A DNA stretch of 64,000 bases, from the NCBI GenBank assembly GCA_025685495.1, contig JAJNMT010000125.1, positions 43,509 through 107,508 on the forward strand. Direction: 5' to 3'. The notes beneath the pieces are model-generated. The model was not told where the DNA came from, did not search any database, and saw only the letters and a program-made list of their open reading frames with translations. Within the stretch, counting starts at the first letter, position 1; each line of letters begins with the position of its first letter. This document shows positions 45,901 through 57,332 of the stretch, piece after piece. The position numbers and the translations under genes are program-made. The stretch is from Huntiella abstrusa. Its lineage: Eukaryota; Ascomycota; Sordariomycetes; Microascales; Ceratocystidaceae.

Positions 45901-47759
45901 AGAAGAGTAACTTAGAAAAGGCTATCAAGGAGATTCGTGAGGTCACCCTGGAGTGTGATGCTAAAGTTGCCGAGGTACAGAAAGAGGTTACGATGAAGGA
46001 ATTGGCGGCGATGATAGTTTTGCGCCAGACCATCAACTCTAAGCTGAACCTAGATCACCTTGGCCGTGAGCTACTCCTGCAGGGTGACCTTTTGCGTGCT
46101 GGTTCAAAGAACATGAGCTGGGTCAATACCCATGCCCTTCTCTTTGACCATTACCTCGTACTCGCAAAGGTGCAAAAGATTCAAGAAACCATCAAGTACG
46201 ACGTTTCCAAGGAACCCATTCCCATGCCACTCTTGGTCCTCGAATCTGACAATGAGGACCCCATCTTCAAGAAGAGTACCATTGGCCGTCCTTCCGGTCC
46301 TGCTCCTGGCACAGCCCGTGCCAACACTAATCTTTCCGCTGGCGACCCTGCCGGTGATGACAAGGTCCTCTACCCGTTCAAGATCAAGCATCTTGGTCAC
46401 GAAGTCTTTACTCTCCATGCACCCTCTGCTCAGTCCCGTCTCGACTGGTGTAATAAGATTACCGAGGCGAAGACGCGGCATGCTAAAGCTTTGCATTCGC
46501 AAGATGCTGAGCCTTTCAGATTGAGAGTTCTTGCGGATTCAGCTTTCTCTTACAATGATCTGACCGCGGCGTCTAGAGTGCCGGGTGTTCCGATTAGGGA
46601 AACCCCGCTGGACCGTGCTATTCGTGATCTTGAGAGTGTCTATGGAAAGGGTAGACGGCCTGCGCCTGTTTGCAGAGCAATGGTCAACTGTGCTACTGGA
46701 TTCATGATTAACGGCCGGTCTGTCATTGCTATCGGTACTGACGCTGGTGTTTTCGTTTCTGAAACTACCAACCCTCGTGGCTGGACAAAGACGGTCACAA
46801 CGCCCAAGGTTACGCAGATTGCTATCCTTGAGCAGTTTTCTATCTGTCTTCTCATTAGTGATCGTTCACTTCTTTCGTACCCTCTTGATGTGGTTGCGCC
46901 TATGGGTCCTGGTTTCGTCATTCCTAGCGGGAGTGACAACCCCAAGAAAGCGCCCCATAGGCTGGCCAAGGATGTTTCCTTCTTTGCCGCTGCAGACATG
47001 AAAGACAGAACCCTAGTCTTCTACAAGCGGAAGGAAGGTGTCCATAGCAACACTTTCAAAGTCCTCGAGCCGGTATACCAGAAGTCGAACGAGCGTCGTG
47101 GTGGTTTAATGGGTAAATTACGGAGTGGCCATGGTTCAACGGAACTCTTCCGTGACTACGATGAGTTTTATTTACCTGTTGAATGCTACTCACTCAACCT
47201 CTTCCAAAGCTACATCGCCGTTGCCACCGCCAAAGGCTTCGAACTTCTCACCCTGGATAAGAAACAACCCGTTTCCATCCCAGATCTCAAACAGCCCAAT
47301 ATCACCAACATCGCCAATCGCATGCGTGACCAGAAACCCCTCGGCATGTTCCGTCTCAATGAACAGGAATTCCTCCTCGCCTACGAAGACTGTGCCGTCT
47401 ACGTCGATAAACACGGCGACGTTTCTCGCACGTTAATCATGGAGTACTCTGGTCGTCAGAAGAAGGCTCGCGCTGCTACCTTGTGTGGCCAATATCTTCT
47501 CCTGTTCAACGAAGATTACGTTGAGGTGCGGAATGCGGAGAACGGTCGCCTGAGACAGATTATTGCGGGTAAGGATGTTCGTTGCTTGGATTTTGGAAAC
47601 CGCGGTGTCACTGTGGCGGGGACGGGTGGCACGGGAAGTGCAGTGGTACAGGTGGATTCAAAGACGACAGTCAAGATTGGAATGACGCACCCTGAAATTG
47701 CGGGGATGCAAATCGTATTGGAGATGGTTCTGCAGAAGCCGGGACATTTGGATAAGTGA
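42945..47759 (+). CDS. ROM2: Rho1 guanine nucleotide exchange factor (Rom1/Rom2 family)
   Basis: Activates Rho1 GTPase upstream of glucan synthase and the Pkc1 cell-wall-integrity pathway. Two exons (42945-44253, 44308-47759; intron 54 nt) give about 1586 residues. The first 640 are disordered and rich in Ser, Tyr, Gln and Pro. A DEP-like domain lies at about 647-745 (CLATWIKSMVEGEEY, FVQNEEWISFG). The DH (RhoGEF) domain is at about 798-980 (RIVHEVISSEQVYMNQLEVL, TFLKSPITRLQRYSLLLE), the PH domain at about 1017-1160 and the CNH domain at about 1220-1560 (CATGFMINGRSVIAIGTDAG). This is the diagnostic order of Rom2 orthologues, with the longer N-terminus usual in filamentous fungi. Convergent with the GYP2-type gene, stops 74 bp apart. 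Confidence 0.96.
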
Positions 47760-47833
47760 GATGATATGAGTAAATAGGTGTATAGATACATAATTCATGA
47801 CGTGATTCGATTTCTCTTGACTGGTTTCCCTCT

Positions 47834-50800
47834 CTACTCAATAACCCCGACAACCTCTTCGGAATTTCTCTCAACGGCCTTTCCCTCTCCACTTCCACCA
47901 CCCGCCTGGGCATCAGCACCATCCAGCAAGCCCACAGCCGCGTTCTCCTCATCGCTCTCTTCATCATCATCATCTTCTCTCCGTCTGACACTCGACGATC
48001 CTTCTCCATTACCCCCTCGTTGTTTCTCTCTTTCCATCTGCGCCGCCAACTCCGCCTTCTGCGCTTCTTCGATTCTTCTTTGCACTTCACTAGCAACCTG
48101 CATTCCATTCGTAACAATGTTATCCAACACCCCACGAAGACCTCTGCCTGCACCGCCCATTTGGCCAAGGCCGGTAACGGGGACATTGGCTCTTACGGAG
48201 GCAAGAGCGGCAGCGGGGGTTCCAACTGCGGCACCCTGGACGACACGGGCGGCACCTTGAAGGGATGAGCCGATTGTACCGAGGTTGGAGAAGGTGGTGA
48301 GTGGTGATGATGGAGCGTGGGTAGTGGGGTTATCGAGAATGTGGAAGGACGCTGGAAGTGAGGACTCGAAGAATTGTTCTAGCATTTCATCCGCCAACAC
48401 AACCATCCGGAAGGTAGGGAGGGTGATGTGTAGAGGATTTGAAGGATCCAAAGCCGCATTGGCGGCAGACTGAGTTGAAGCACGGCGCATTTTCTCAGCA
48501 ATGCTACCACTGCTAAGGTTATTCGGGTTCTGCTGTGTTTCCGGTGGTGGGGCTTTATCGTCGTCATCCATGGTTAATAAATCAACTTCGGGGATCGGAT
48601 TCTTGCCTGCGATGTCCGTCTCGTAATCTGAATCCTCGCCTTCATCCTCCGAATCATCTCCAATGGCAAACGAGTTGGGGTCGGCCAATCCAAGTAAATC
48701 GCCTTCTGCCTCAGTCTTCTTCTTCCGTTCTTGCTCCCTGGCCATCTGGTTCCTAGGATGGTCTGGATCGGCATATTCGAAGCATCTCCTTATGAATGCA
48801 CTCACGCTGCCCAAGAACCGTTCATTATTCGATTGCCCTGGGATCGCAATGTTGGGCACCTTGCCCGTTTGCCGATCTGCAACGTCCAACGCAACTTGCG
48901 ACGCATTGGGACTCAAACTACCATCAAGACCACGTCTGGACAAGAACAGCAACGCCTCAGACATGCGCAAAATACCTTCACGGTCTACTCTGCCATCATT
49001 ATCATCATCATACAGCTCGAAAAAGTAAGTAAGCGTACCCATAATATCGCGCTTCCCCTTTATCCTCGCCATACCAACCACGACATCCTGCAGCGTCAAA
49101 AAGCCTTCAGACTTGGAGTCCCAGTGATTAAATAGGCGCTGCATAAACTCATGGTCTGCCGGCTCTGGTCCTGTACCCCATGGCCCCGTCACTGAAGGCC
49201 CCGCATCCGACTTGCGCCCGCCACCGAACAGACTGTTAGACCGCTCATGCTTGTGGTGCGAATCGTGCCGAGGCGTCGACGGGTTATCGGCAATGGCCCA
49301 TTTGGTCATTCCAGCCAAGAATTCACGGAACCCGTCATAGTCCATGTCGCTGGTGCTTGGTCCAAGGCCGACGCGACCCTTGGCGATACTGTGCTCGTTG
49401 GATGAGATTGAATAGGCATCAGAGCCACGATATTTACCGCCACTAGGACGTCCAGCATTGAATGCAGCAGTGCCAGGAACAATACCCCGGCGACGCTGCT
49501 CCTCAATGATCAGCAAGTCTCTTTGCTGGCGCTCATATAGAACCGTGTAGAAACGGTCATAGAGAGACCCAAGCTCATCGCTAGTCAAGAGCTTGCTATC
49601 TGGACCAAGGTTCCGAATGGCCGTACGCTTGGCAAAGTTCTCAATATTGTTAAGGACTGCATCCTTATTCTTCATCCGCAGCTCCGTGACGCTACGATGA
49701 GTAATCTCAGAGAACTCCTTGAAGGCAACTACCATGAGCTCCTGGAAGCGCGTGACAGCCCGTAGCTTGGGGTTGTCCGAGTTGGGATGTGCCGACTCAT
49801 CCAACCGGGTAAAGTAACCCTTGAGTACTGAGATGAAGGCACCGTCGTCTCCGGCATCCAAAAGCTCCTCGCCGTTGATACGAAGAATGGCCAGACCAAC
49901 CTGGAAGAGAACCTTGGGGCCTTCAACGAAGAAAACGTCCAGCACTCTGAAAGCAAACACCAATGGCATAGAGTTTACATAGAGTGAAAGGAACCACGGC
50001 AGGGAGACAACACTTAACTGCACATCGCTCTTGGCCAAGTGCTCCCACAAAACGGGCATTGTGCGTTCGACCAGCGATTCAAACACCTTCTGGTCAAGTA
50101 ACGTTCCGTACATAGTCGTTGAGTAGTATCCCGGAACAAGTCGGTCACATAGTGCCGAAAGTAAAAAGAAGGCCTGAGTCTCCGACATGTAAATTAACAA
50201 CGCCGCCACTACGATGTTCATGGCTTGACAGTAACCCACATCGGAGTTTACCCAACTGTAGGCTGTCAACACCCGGCGCAAACGGTCAATGCCCTGTTGG
50301 CTCTGGAACCCGGGATACTCGGGCAAACTCCGGTTCAAATCTTTTTCAATCTCATCGATTGCGAGTGACTCGCGCCCAGCATTCTTCTCCAAAGTGTCAG
50401 TGTAAAGAGTAGGATTCTCCAGTCTTAGATACAAGGAGCCACTGGTCAACTCCCAAATCTCGCCACGCAACCGATTTGGCAATCCAACCCTGATAAGCTT
50501 GTGAAACGTTGGTTGTCGAATAAGCGTGATGTTTCGCCCATTGTCCCGCAGATACTCCGTCCACAACCGCATCTTCGCACGGTCGCGGAGTTTTTTGGCG
50601 TCGCCGGGATACCGGAACATGGTCCCGAGGCCAGCATCTGGAGCTGTAGCGGGCTTCTTTTCTGTTGGGAGGAGTAGATACTCCGAATAGCACTCTGCGG
50701 CTACCCGCTTCATCTTGGCTACACTGACTACTCCGGCTCTTAATCCACGTTTGAGGCCGTCGCAAAATCGCTCGCAGGCTGCTCGTGATCCAGCGAGGTA

Positions 50801-51346
50801 AATCACAAATCGCTGTTCCCGGGCGTCACCACCTCCGGGGCCACCTGGCAACGTCATGCCGCTTTTGTTAGCTTCGAGCATGAAGCCGTTCCAGGTTGTA
50901 ATAGCGAGACCAAATTGGAATTGCTGGCTGTTGAGTCGTTCGACCCTACGGATCGCACATAGAGGGAAAGTGAACCCGTTACCAGACGGGCCACCTCCGT
51001 GGGTCTGACCAGTAAAGAGTTGAGAGGTAGCTTGTGAAGAAGAAGAAACAAAGCTCGTAGGTGTGGTTGAGAAAGCAATAAAACTCTCACTCAAGTGCAG
51101 CTTGCCAACATACCGATACCCACGTTCATGTTCTCTATCTCCATGCGTCATGTTGACTGGTGGGATTATCAACTCGGCGTTGATTTCAAACATGGGAGCC
51201 TGTGACGACGGGAGTCTGAATTGCGCTTGGAAGAGCGTCGCTTTGTCTGAATTGTGATCATTATCTGAAGAGCGGTTGAGACTAAGACCAGCGTTTGGGT
51301 CCATCAATGTCTGCGCCTTTTGCACGAGACTTGAAAGGTTGAACAT
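47834..51346 (-). CDS. GYP2: GRAM-TBC-EF-hand RabGAP (Gyp2/Mdr1 type)
   Basis: GTPase-activating protein for Rab/Ypt GTPases in membrane traffic. Single exon. An in-frame ATG 43 codons upstream exists, but the chosen start (51346) has a GCCACCATGT context and the family start MFNLSSLVQKAQTLMDP, giving 1170 residues. The GRAM domain lies at about 45-200 (YVGKLHLSESFIAF). The TBC domain, about 290-500, carries RLRGEIW, the Arg finger in IEKDLNRSLPE and the Gln finger in YCQAMN (about 372), so catalytic activity is expected. A later EF-hand has DDDNDGRVDREG (about 785). A long acidic and low-complexity C-terminus follows (EESDEENAA). Yeast Gyp2 has the same GRAM-TBC order. Confidence 0.93.
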   Translation of the reverse strand: MFNLSSLVQKAQTLMDPNAGLSLNRSSDNDHNSDKATLFQAQFRLPSSQAPMFEINAELIIPPVNMTHGDREHERGYRYVGKLHLSESFIAFSTTPTSFVSSSSQATSQLFTGQTHGGGPSGNGFTFPLCAIRRVERLNSQQFQFGLAITTWNGFMLEANKSGMTLPGGPGGGDAREQRFVIYLAGSRAACERFCDGLKRGLRAGVVSVAKMKRVAAECYSEYLLLPTEKKPATAPDAGLGTMFRYPGDAKKLRDRAKMRLWTEYLRDNGRNITLIRQPTFHKLIRVGLPNRLRGEIWELTSGSLYLRLENPTLYTDTLEKNAGRESLAIDEIEKDLNRSLPEYPGFQSQQGIDRLRRVLTAYSWVNSDVGYCQAMNIVVAALLIYMSETQAFFLLSALCDRLVPGYYSTTMYGTLLDQKVFESLVERTMPVLWEHLAKSDVQLSVVSLPWFLSLYVNSMPLVFAFRVLDVFFVEGPKVLFQVGLAILRINGEELLDAGDDGAFISVLKGYFTRLDESAHPNSDNPKLRAVTRFQELMVVAFKEFSEITHRSVTELRMKNKDAVLNNIENFAKRTAIRNLGPDSKLLTSDELGSLYDRFYTVLYERQQRDLLIIEEQRRRGIVPGTAAFNAGRPSGGKYRGSDAYSISSNEHSIAKGRVGLGPSTSDMDYDGFREFLAGMTKWAIADNPSTPRHDSHHKHERSNSLFGGGRKSDAGPSVTGPWGTGPEPADHEFMQRLFNHWDSKSEGFLTLQDVVVGMARIKGKRDIMGTLTYFFELYDDDNDGRVDREGILRMSEALLFLSRRGLDGSLSPNASQVALDVADRQTGKVPNIAIPGQSNNERFLGSVSAFIRRCFEYADPDHPRNQMAREQERKKKTEAEGDLLGLADPNSFAIGDDSEDEGEDSDYETDIAGKNPIPEVDLLTMDDDDKAPPPETQQNPNNLSSGSIAEKMRRASTQSAANAALDPSNPLHITLPTFRMVVLADEMLEQFFESSLPASFHILDNPTTHAPSSPLTTFSNLGTIGSSLQGAARVVQGAAVGTPAAALASVRANVPVTGLGQMGGAGRGLRGVLDNIVTNGMQVASEVQRRIEEAQKAELAAQMEREKQRGGNGEGSSSVRRREDDDDEESDEENAAVGLLDGADAQAGGGSGEGKAVERNSEEVVGVIE

Positions 51347-53224
51347 GGTGGCGGCTATATGGGTGTGTGGGTAGGTGTGTATATATAAGAGGATCTCGTC
51401 GGGAGATAGAGATGTTTGCACAACAACAGTTGTTATTTGTAAGCTGTGCGATTCTACTGTAGGGAGATGTAGCAAGCCGGCGTCGCTACAAGTTGGGGCG
51501 CCAAACTAGACTACAGAGCTCTAGACTTGCGGGGATGCCAGAAGAGGCCAAACGCAAAAGAGGCTTATGTAGCGAAAGTGTGTGTGTGTATGTATGGAGT
51601 GAACGTGAAACTAAGTCGACTAAGAGTCGGTGTAGAGTCGGCGATGATGTTGTGAGGCTATATGAACGTGCCCGTTCGTGGTGCTGGAAGCTTCGGATTG
51701 GGTAGACGATAACGAGCTAGCGGACGATAGTGAGCGACGTAGCGGGGGATGAGAAAAGAGCTGAATATAGAAAGCCTAACTATTGTTTGAAAGATAGAAA
51801 GTCGGAGTCAGTGTATTGTCGCAAAAAAGAAGGTGAGCCTGCAAGATAGGCGGTTTCTTCGATCGGATAGATTCGTGGTGTATCGAGTGGGGGGTATTCC
51901 GACTGTAATGATTGGTATCAGCCGAAAAAAGCCAGAAAGGGATTCGTACCTTTGCTCTAACAACAATCACATCCAGCAGTGAAATCGACCGGAACAAAAC
52001 AAACAAGGTAATTAAATCATAAACACCAGCTCACAGCCAGCCTATGCGTATAAATGAGCTTCTCGTATCTTTAACGTACCAATCTTTCCAAGCTCTTCAC
52101 CTTGAAGCTTGAAATTGACGTCAATCAGGACAAAAGGGGAGGCTCCAGCTCTTAACCCATGGTAAGCTAGGGTTTCGCCATACAGGGCATGAATGCTCTG
52201 AGACGCCCTGGAAACAGAAGACTACGGGGGCTAATGGGAAGCTTGTGATGCGGACTTTGTTCACATGGTCGTATTGATCATCATTCGAGTCTCTTATGTC
52301 ATGCTTGCGATGAGCACGCGGGTGGCGATTTTCTGGTTGTGCAGTACTGTAACGAGGGATCATGAGCGATGGCGAACATTGTAGACGTGCCTGTGGGGTT
52401 CTAGAGTTAATCCACTGTATTTGAACAGTCTATGGTAGGGTTTCAGTGACGATCATGCACAGGGAAGGAGGGGCAAGGTTTGGCGACCGGGAATGTGATA
52501 AGATAAATGACCCTTACGGGGCGTCAATGTGTAACTCCAAATTAGGAAGGGAGCTTGGGCGTGATATGATATATTGTGTTACGGCGTTGATGTTGTAAGT
52601 CATGTTGAGATGAAGTTCAGATGCATGTGTGGAGATCGTGATGTTAGAGAGAAAAGTGTATTGAAAAGTTTGAGGGCCAAATGAGGGGTCTTGATAGGGT
52701 TATAGAAGGGAGGGTTCAGCAGCGAAACTCCGAAGATTTTAATGACGACTTCCATTCATAAATACCCGAGATAGACGTGAGTGATGAGTGATCTTGACAC
52801 AACTATATGGTTATGACGGCCATGGGCGAGGGTATAGATAGCCAGACAACTGAAAACTTGGGATTAAAGTTCACGGAAATGACGTCAATGAATTGCCCGT
52901 CAGTGTTACTTGGTGGGATCTAAGACAACTAAGACGGAATCGATCTTGACGGGCCGGCAGACAAGCGTGACGAGAAGACTTAGTTGAACCGCGTGCAAGT
53001 CTCCATGAGAGGAATGAACAGAAAAAAAGTTGTGTATGTACTAGCTCGGTTGAGAAAAAAGTATTTAGACGGCCACATCCGCACTTATTGAAGTTTATTC
53101 TTACCATTTCCTACTTATCTCAATCCATCTTCTTCATCTCGCTTTAGCAACTGCATGTCGCAATCATTCATGCTCCTCTTCTACATATTTTTCATTCTTA
53201 TTTTTATCGTCTGGATTATTCAAA
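51347..53224. other. Divergent intergenic region between GYP2 and the Trp-repeat protein gene
   Basis: About 1.9 kb with only short frames. CRE-like TGACGTCA sequences occur at about 52108 and 52877. At 53155 an ATG opens a hydrophobic 94-codon frame that overlaps the next gene out of frame (reported as a finding). Confidence 0.5.
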
Positions 53225-54283
53225 ATGGCACCCTTAGTTCCTGCTGTCGCGGCCCCCGTCGGCCTCTCTGGTCCCGGCGTCAACTTTGTCAATGCTGTTG
53301 CGCCCCCGGTTATTCCTCCGGTTCTTCCAACTCTGACCACCACGACCAGCGCCACTACCACTACCAACAAGGTAGCTGTCCCGACACTCACGACTTCAAT
53401 TGCCAACCCTGCTCCGATTCCTACTTCTTGGTCGCTTAGTACCTCTGCCCCTGCTAGTGCGGGCCCTCCCAAGCTCGACTTTGCATCTGTTGAAATCGCC
53501 ACTAGCAGCGGTTCGCTTTCCGCCGGGTCACCTATTCCTCATTCGTGGACTTTGACCACTGAGACCTCTGACGTCATTGTTCCGACATCGTGGATGCCCG
53601 ATACCACTGCGCCTCCGTCTGCGCTTCCCACTTCGTGGACTTTGAACACGCACACTCCCGATTCGCCTGTTCCGACTACTTGGTCACTTGACACTTCGAC
53701 TCCTGCTGTCGCACACCCTACAGTTGCGCCTTCGCCTCTGCTACCGCCATTGTCGTTCTCAACTAGCGCCCAGACCAGCAGCCCTACCTCAGTCACTCAT
53801 GTTCTGGTCGAATTCAACGGGCTTGCGTCTGTTGTCCCGTCTTCTTGGGCTCCCGAGACTACTGCCCCCGCGCCAGTTCCCATCACCATCGGCACTGCGA
53901 CTACGCACACCCGCACTCACGGCATTCCATCTTCGTGGCTCCGCGACCCTACCGAGCCTGCTTCCGTCGTCCCTTCTTCATCGGCTCCCAGTGACGCTGT
54001 ACCCACTGCATGGGCTCCAGACACCACGGCACCCCCTTCAGCCCTTCCGACCGCGTGGACTCTGAAGACTCATACTCATGCTAAGCCGACCACTACCTCG
54101 CACCATGAGGCGTTCACCTCGGTTGTTGACAAGCAATTGTCCGTCGAAGCCAACACCGCTAATGCGCCTGTCCCTACCTCGTGGACTCTGGATACTGCTG
54201 CCCCTGCTGTTCCCCGTCTGTCTAACTCGGAGCCGGCCAAGTTGCCTGCCACTACGGCTGGTTGCCCTACTCCTAAGCAGTAG
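53225..54283 (+). CDS. Ser/Thr/Pro-rich protein with about ten Trp-containing repeats
   Basis: No family recognised. Single exon, 352 residues, starting MAPLVPAVAAPVGLSG. From residue about 60 onward a unit of 14-20 residues recurs with consensus P-(T/S/H)-(S/T/A)-W-x-(L/P)-x-(T/P)-x-x-P; examples are PTSWSLSTSAP, PTSWMPDTTAPP, PTTWSLDTSTP and PTAWAPDTTAPP. About ten copies are visible, each with one invariant Trp. Two neighbouring units (DTTAPPSALPTSWTL and DTTAPPSALPTAWTL) are almost identical, pointing to a two-unit duplication. Composition resembles cell-wall or secreted proteins, but the encoded N-terminus has no clear signal peptide and there is no GPI tail. Codon use is strongly C-ending, so it may be well expressed. 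It lies between GYP2 and the HET cluster. Confidence 0.75.
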   Translation: MAPLVPAVAAPVGLSGPGVNFVNAVAPPVIPPVLPTLTTTTSATTTTNKVAVPTLTTSIANPAPIPTSWSLSTSAPASAGPPKLDFASVEIATSSGSLSAGSPIPHSWTLTTETSDVIVPTSWMPDTTAPPSALPTSWTLNTHTPDSPVPTTWSLDTSTPAVAHPTVAPSPLLPPLSFSTSAQTSSPTSVTHVLVEFNGLASVVPSSWAPETTAPAPVPITIGTATTHTRTHGIPSSWLRDPTEPASVVPSSSAPSDAVPTAWAPDTTAPPSALPTAWTLKTHTHAKPTTTSHHEAFTSVVDKQLSVEANTANAPVPTSWTLDTAAPAVPRLSNSEPAKLPATTAGCPTPKQ

Positions 54284-55435
54284 ACTTCTATCATGACTTC
54301 TATCTGTTGGCACCTTAATGCCTTCGTCCCAGCTCTTGCTCCCTTGATTGGTGGCCAAGGATTCACGGATGTTCATTTATTCTTTACAAAACGGCAGAAG
54401 CTGCTATTTATATCCGTCGTCTCCTCTGGGCACCTGCTACCATCTTTTTGATTTCCCTTTTCAATAGAATCCTTCAAATTCAATTCAATCTACGAATAAA
54501 CTGTGAATGTCTGGATATTGGCTTGCAAACCTTTTTGGCCTTACAATCTTCTCGTAGTGACGAGACCAAAATATCCTAACAACAGTGCATTTGACAGTGC
54601 TATTTAGTTATGGAATGACTTGGGAAGCTCGTCGTCCGATCTGAAGCCGGCTGTTGTCAATGAAGTCAGTAACATGTAGCCCAAGGGCACTCAGCTTCTT
54701 CTTGATGCTCACGTGTGTCATCTCTGTGGTCGTTGACGTATTCCCTCTGAATCGGATGATGGCCAGATGACAAGAGTAGGGCTATCCCCAACACATTTGT
54801 AAGTGGGATTTGTCCTTCTCAAGCCACCGCACCACGCCAATCCATCTACGGGGCGATGCAGAGAGTTCTTCTTGCTGTTCTCTCCGCCGTCTAGTTTATT
54901 TCCAATGCACTGTTGCATGCGCCTGCCTCAATCCCGCCGTAATAAATTGTATTTGAATACCTGGCCACTCAACCACTTGCGACAGTGAAGAGGTAGACAT
55001 TCCCGCTCCGCGGGTGGCATTCAGAGATCGAATGAGACGTCAGCCTGACAAGCAATTCAACGGTGAATTTTGTTGGACAATAGTTTTGCGGTGAGTATAG
55101 ACGTATGTATGTATGTATGTATGTATGCATGTATGTACATAGTCCAGGCGAATGAATGAATCAATCAATCAATCACTAGACATCATTTAGAGTATCTAGA
55201 AAGTTTGTGAATTGCCTATTTTGGGTGTGTTAGTGGGGTAAGTAACTCATAGGCCGAGCTCTTATTAGCTAGTGCACGTGGCAGACGAAATAGGGGGAAA
55301 TACTTAATCGGGGGTGGGAGCGCGACTTGGAAGTCTGACGTCCGTGTTCAGTGCTATTTCAATGGGAATGGGTCTTTAAGGAACGAACATAAAAATCCCA
55401 TACAAACAAAACTTCGAACTGAAGTCACGGCCACT
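54284..55435. other. Intergenic region before the first HET gene, with simple repeats
   Basis: About 1.15 kb. The GTAT microsatellite and the GAAT/TCAA run at 55103-55174, and a CACGTG box at 55275-55280, are the only signals seen. The last 200 bp are similar to the sequence before the second HET gene (58930-59187), indicating that the promoter was duplicated too. Confidence 0.55.
55103..55174. repeat. GTAT microsatellite and adjacent AATG/ATCA run
   Basis: About nine copies of a GTAT/GCAT tetranucleotide are followed shortly by two AATG and four TCAA-type units. These are simple repeats in the upstream region of the first HET gene. Confidence 0.85.
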
Positions 55436-57332
55436 ATGTTTGAAGTCATACCAGTTACATTCAGTACAACTCCCGATGATGGAGACTTTCAGAGCTTTAG
55501 GGGTGGCTCTACGTATACCTTCACTGCTTTAACTTTTAACGGTAGAGATGACGCGGTAAGTTCAGATATAAGCCAACGCGATATTGCTTGATTTGTACTG
55601 ACCTATAAAGGCTTCCTCTGAGGTTGTTGGCGGAGATGCACCGGGCAAAGATGGCCAAACGCGTGCCGAGGCCATGGGCTCAGCTTTCAACACCCTTACC
55701 AAAAATCAGAGCTGGTGTAAATCATGTGTGACTATGATCGAACAGTTCATGGTTGACGACGACTCTGAGAAGTCTGTGTATAAGTTCGAATGCAAGAAGT
55801 GGTTTGCGGATCCATTGCTCTATCGCCAAGCCTGGCCGAAACCAGACGGGGTAAAGCCACCGGTGAAAAGCAGTCCCAAGTGGTGGGGCCCCCACGCAGA
55901 GGATATCAGGCCCATTCTTTCACCGGAAACGCCCTTTGGTCCTGACGGTCTCTCGCAGTGGGCCAGCTTTCCTAGCCCGGGTCAAGCCACATGGCTTAAA
56001 CGACTAGGTTTTAACATTAACTGTCCCATCTGTTATGCGCTGGGCCAAGCACTAATTCGAACTATTGGCCGTCCATATGATCACCCAAAGTCCGATGCGC
56101 ATCTTGCCTTGAAAAAATTCGAGTATTGCCCTACAAGCTTTGATGCTAATTGTGCTACGCCACCGAAGAACACACTGTGTATAACTCTGGGCATTCAGTA
56201 TTGGTATCGTTGGAACTGGGGAAGGCCCCAGCTTGCAAATGCACTCACCACTGTGAAATTCTTGATCAACCCAGAAGTTGGAATTCCTGAGTTTTCTTAT
56301 TACGAGACTGCCCGGTTTAACCCCAAGTTCTTGAAGACGCTCTTAGAGACGCCAGCTCCCCTCCAGCCAGAATCAGCTTTGTCAACCACCACCAAAGCCA
56401 AGCCTGGTAAGAACTGCGTTAGCATTATCCAACAGACCCCGTGCTAACTCTTAGTTGTAGTATTTCCTCGATCGTTCCGACTCATTGACGTCAACAAGGA
56501 ATGTCTGGTGAAAATCACCGATCCCGACGTGAAGTATGCTGCCGTCAGTTGCTCATGGAAACTTCATCCTGAAATGTTGCCAATTTACCCTCGATTCAAG
56601 CACGAAAACAGTTATGCGGAGTACTACCAGCTCAGTTGGAAGACGGAGAGAGAATGGCAAGAACCTGGATCTATGAAGAACGTGCCATATAATACGACCG
56701 TTAGTGACTATATCAAGCTTGCCCGGCAGCTCGATATCCCATACCTGTGGATCAAGTCATACTGTGTCATGGAAAATGACCCGGTCGAAGTAGCCGATCA
56801 CAACGCTGCTCTATTGGATATCTGGTCCAACGCATACCTGTCCTTCTTTTGTATCCTCACCGAAGGCAGCCCCCTACACAGTGCTACAAGTGGCATTCCG
56901 GGTTATAGCCGTGATTTCGCTTTCCAGCAGGAAGCATACAACCCCGATAGGATGAATGGCCAAGCACGCAATTGGCCCGTTTGGGGGGACGAGGAACTTC
57001 AGCTAGTGGTATGGAACCATGATGCATGGACCTTTCAAGATGAGTTTATATCTTCTCGTCGCGTCTATTTCACGGACTTTGGCATCGTTTTGCACTTGAA
57101 CTGTCCAACGGTTACCTATTTCCATCCTCACCCTGAGAACAAGGAGGATCCGTACGAAAAGTGTTGTTCCCACCTCGAAATGAGTATGACTCAAATAATC
57201 GACACATTTTATCGGGACCGCTCTCACGACACGGCGGATAGAGCTGCTATGCTTGGCGCAATCTTCAAGGCTCGGGGAGTTTCGCAGGCTGATTACGCAG
57301 CGTTGTTAACAGCTGACAAGCTTAACCTTTAA
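55436..57332 (+). CDS. HET-domain protein 1 (heterokaryon-incompatibility family)
   Basis: Three exons (55436-55555, 55611-56406, 56461-57332; introns 55 and 54 nt) give about 595 residues. The N-terminal 300 residues are of unknown fold, with a CKSC pair, a KWWGPHAEDIRPI block and a CPIC pair. The C-terminal part is a HET domain: RLIDVNKECLVKI, KYAAVSCSWK (canonical SYxWG altered), YLWIKSYCVMENDPVE (canonical YLWIDxLCIxQDD), IWSNAYLSFF, and WTFQDEFISSRRVYF matching the WT(F/L)QExxLSxR motif. HET proteins trigger cell death on fusion of incompatible hyphae; whether this one does is unknown. The start gives MFEVIPVTFST, shared with the second copy (MFEVIPIQYLT). The splice junctions are at identical places in both genes, and a CACGTG box lies about 155 bp upstream of the start. 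Confidence 0.87.

Noticed and set aside
48120..48300. Small plus-strand frames opposite the GYP2-type gene
   Set aside because: Antisense to the Ala/Gly-rich C-terminal part of that gene.
51493..53107. Small frames between GYP2 and the Trp-repeat gene
   Set aside because: All under about 95 codons, no motif, not conserved in pattern; treated as intergenic.
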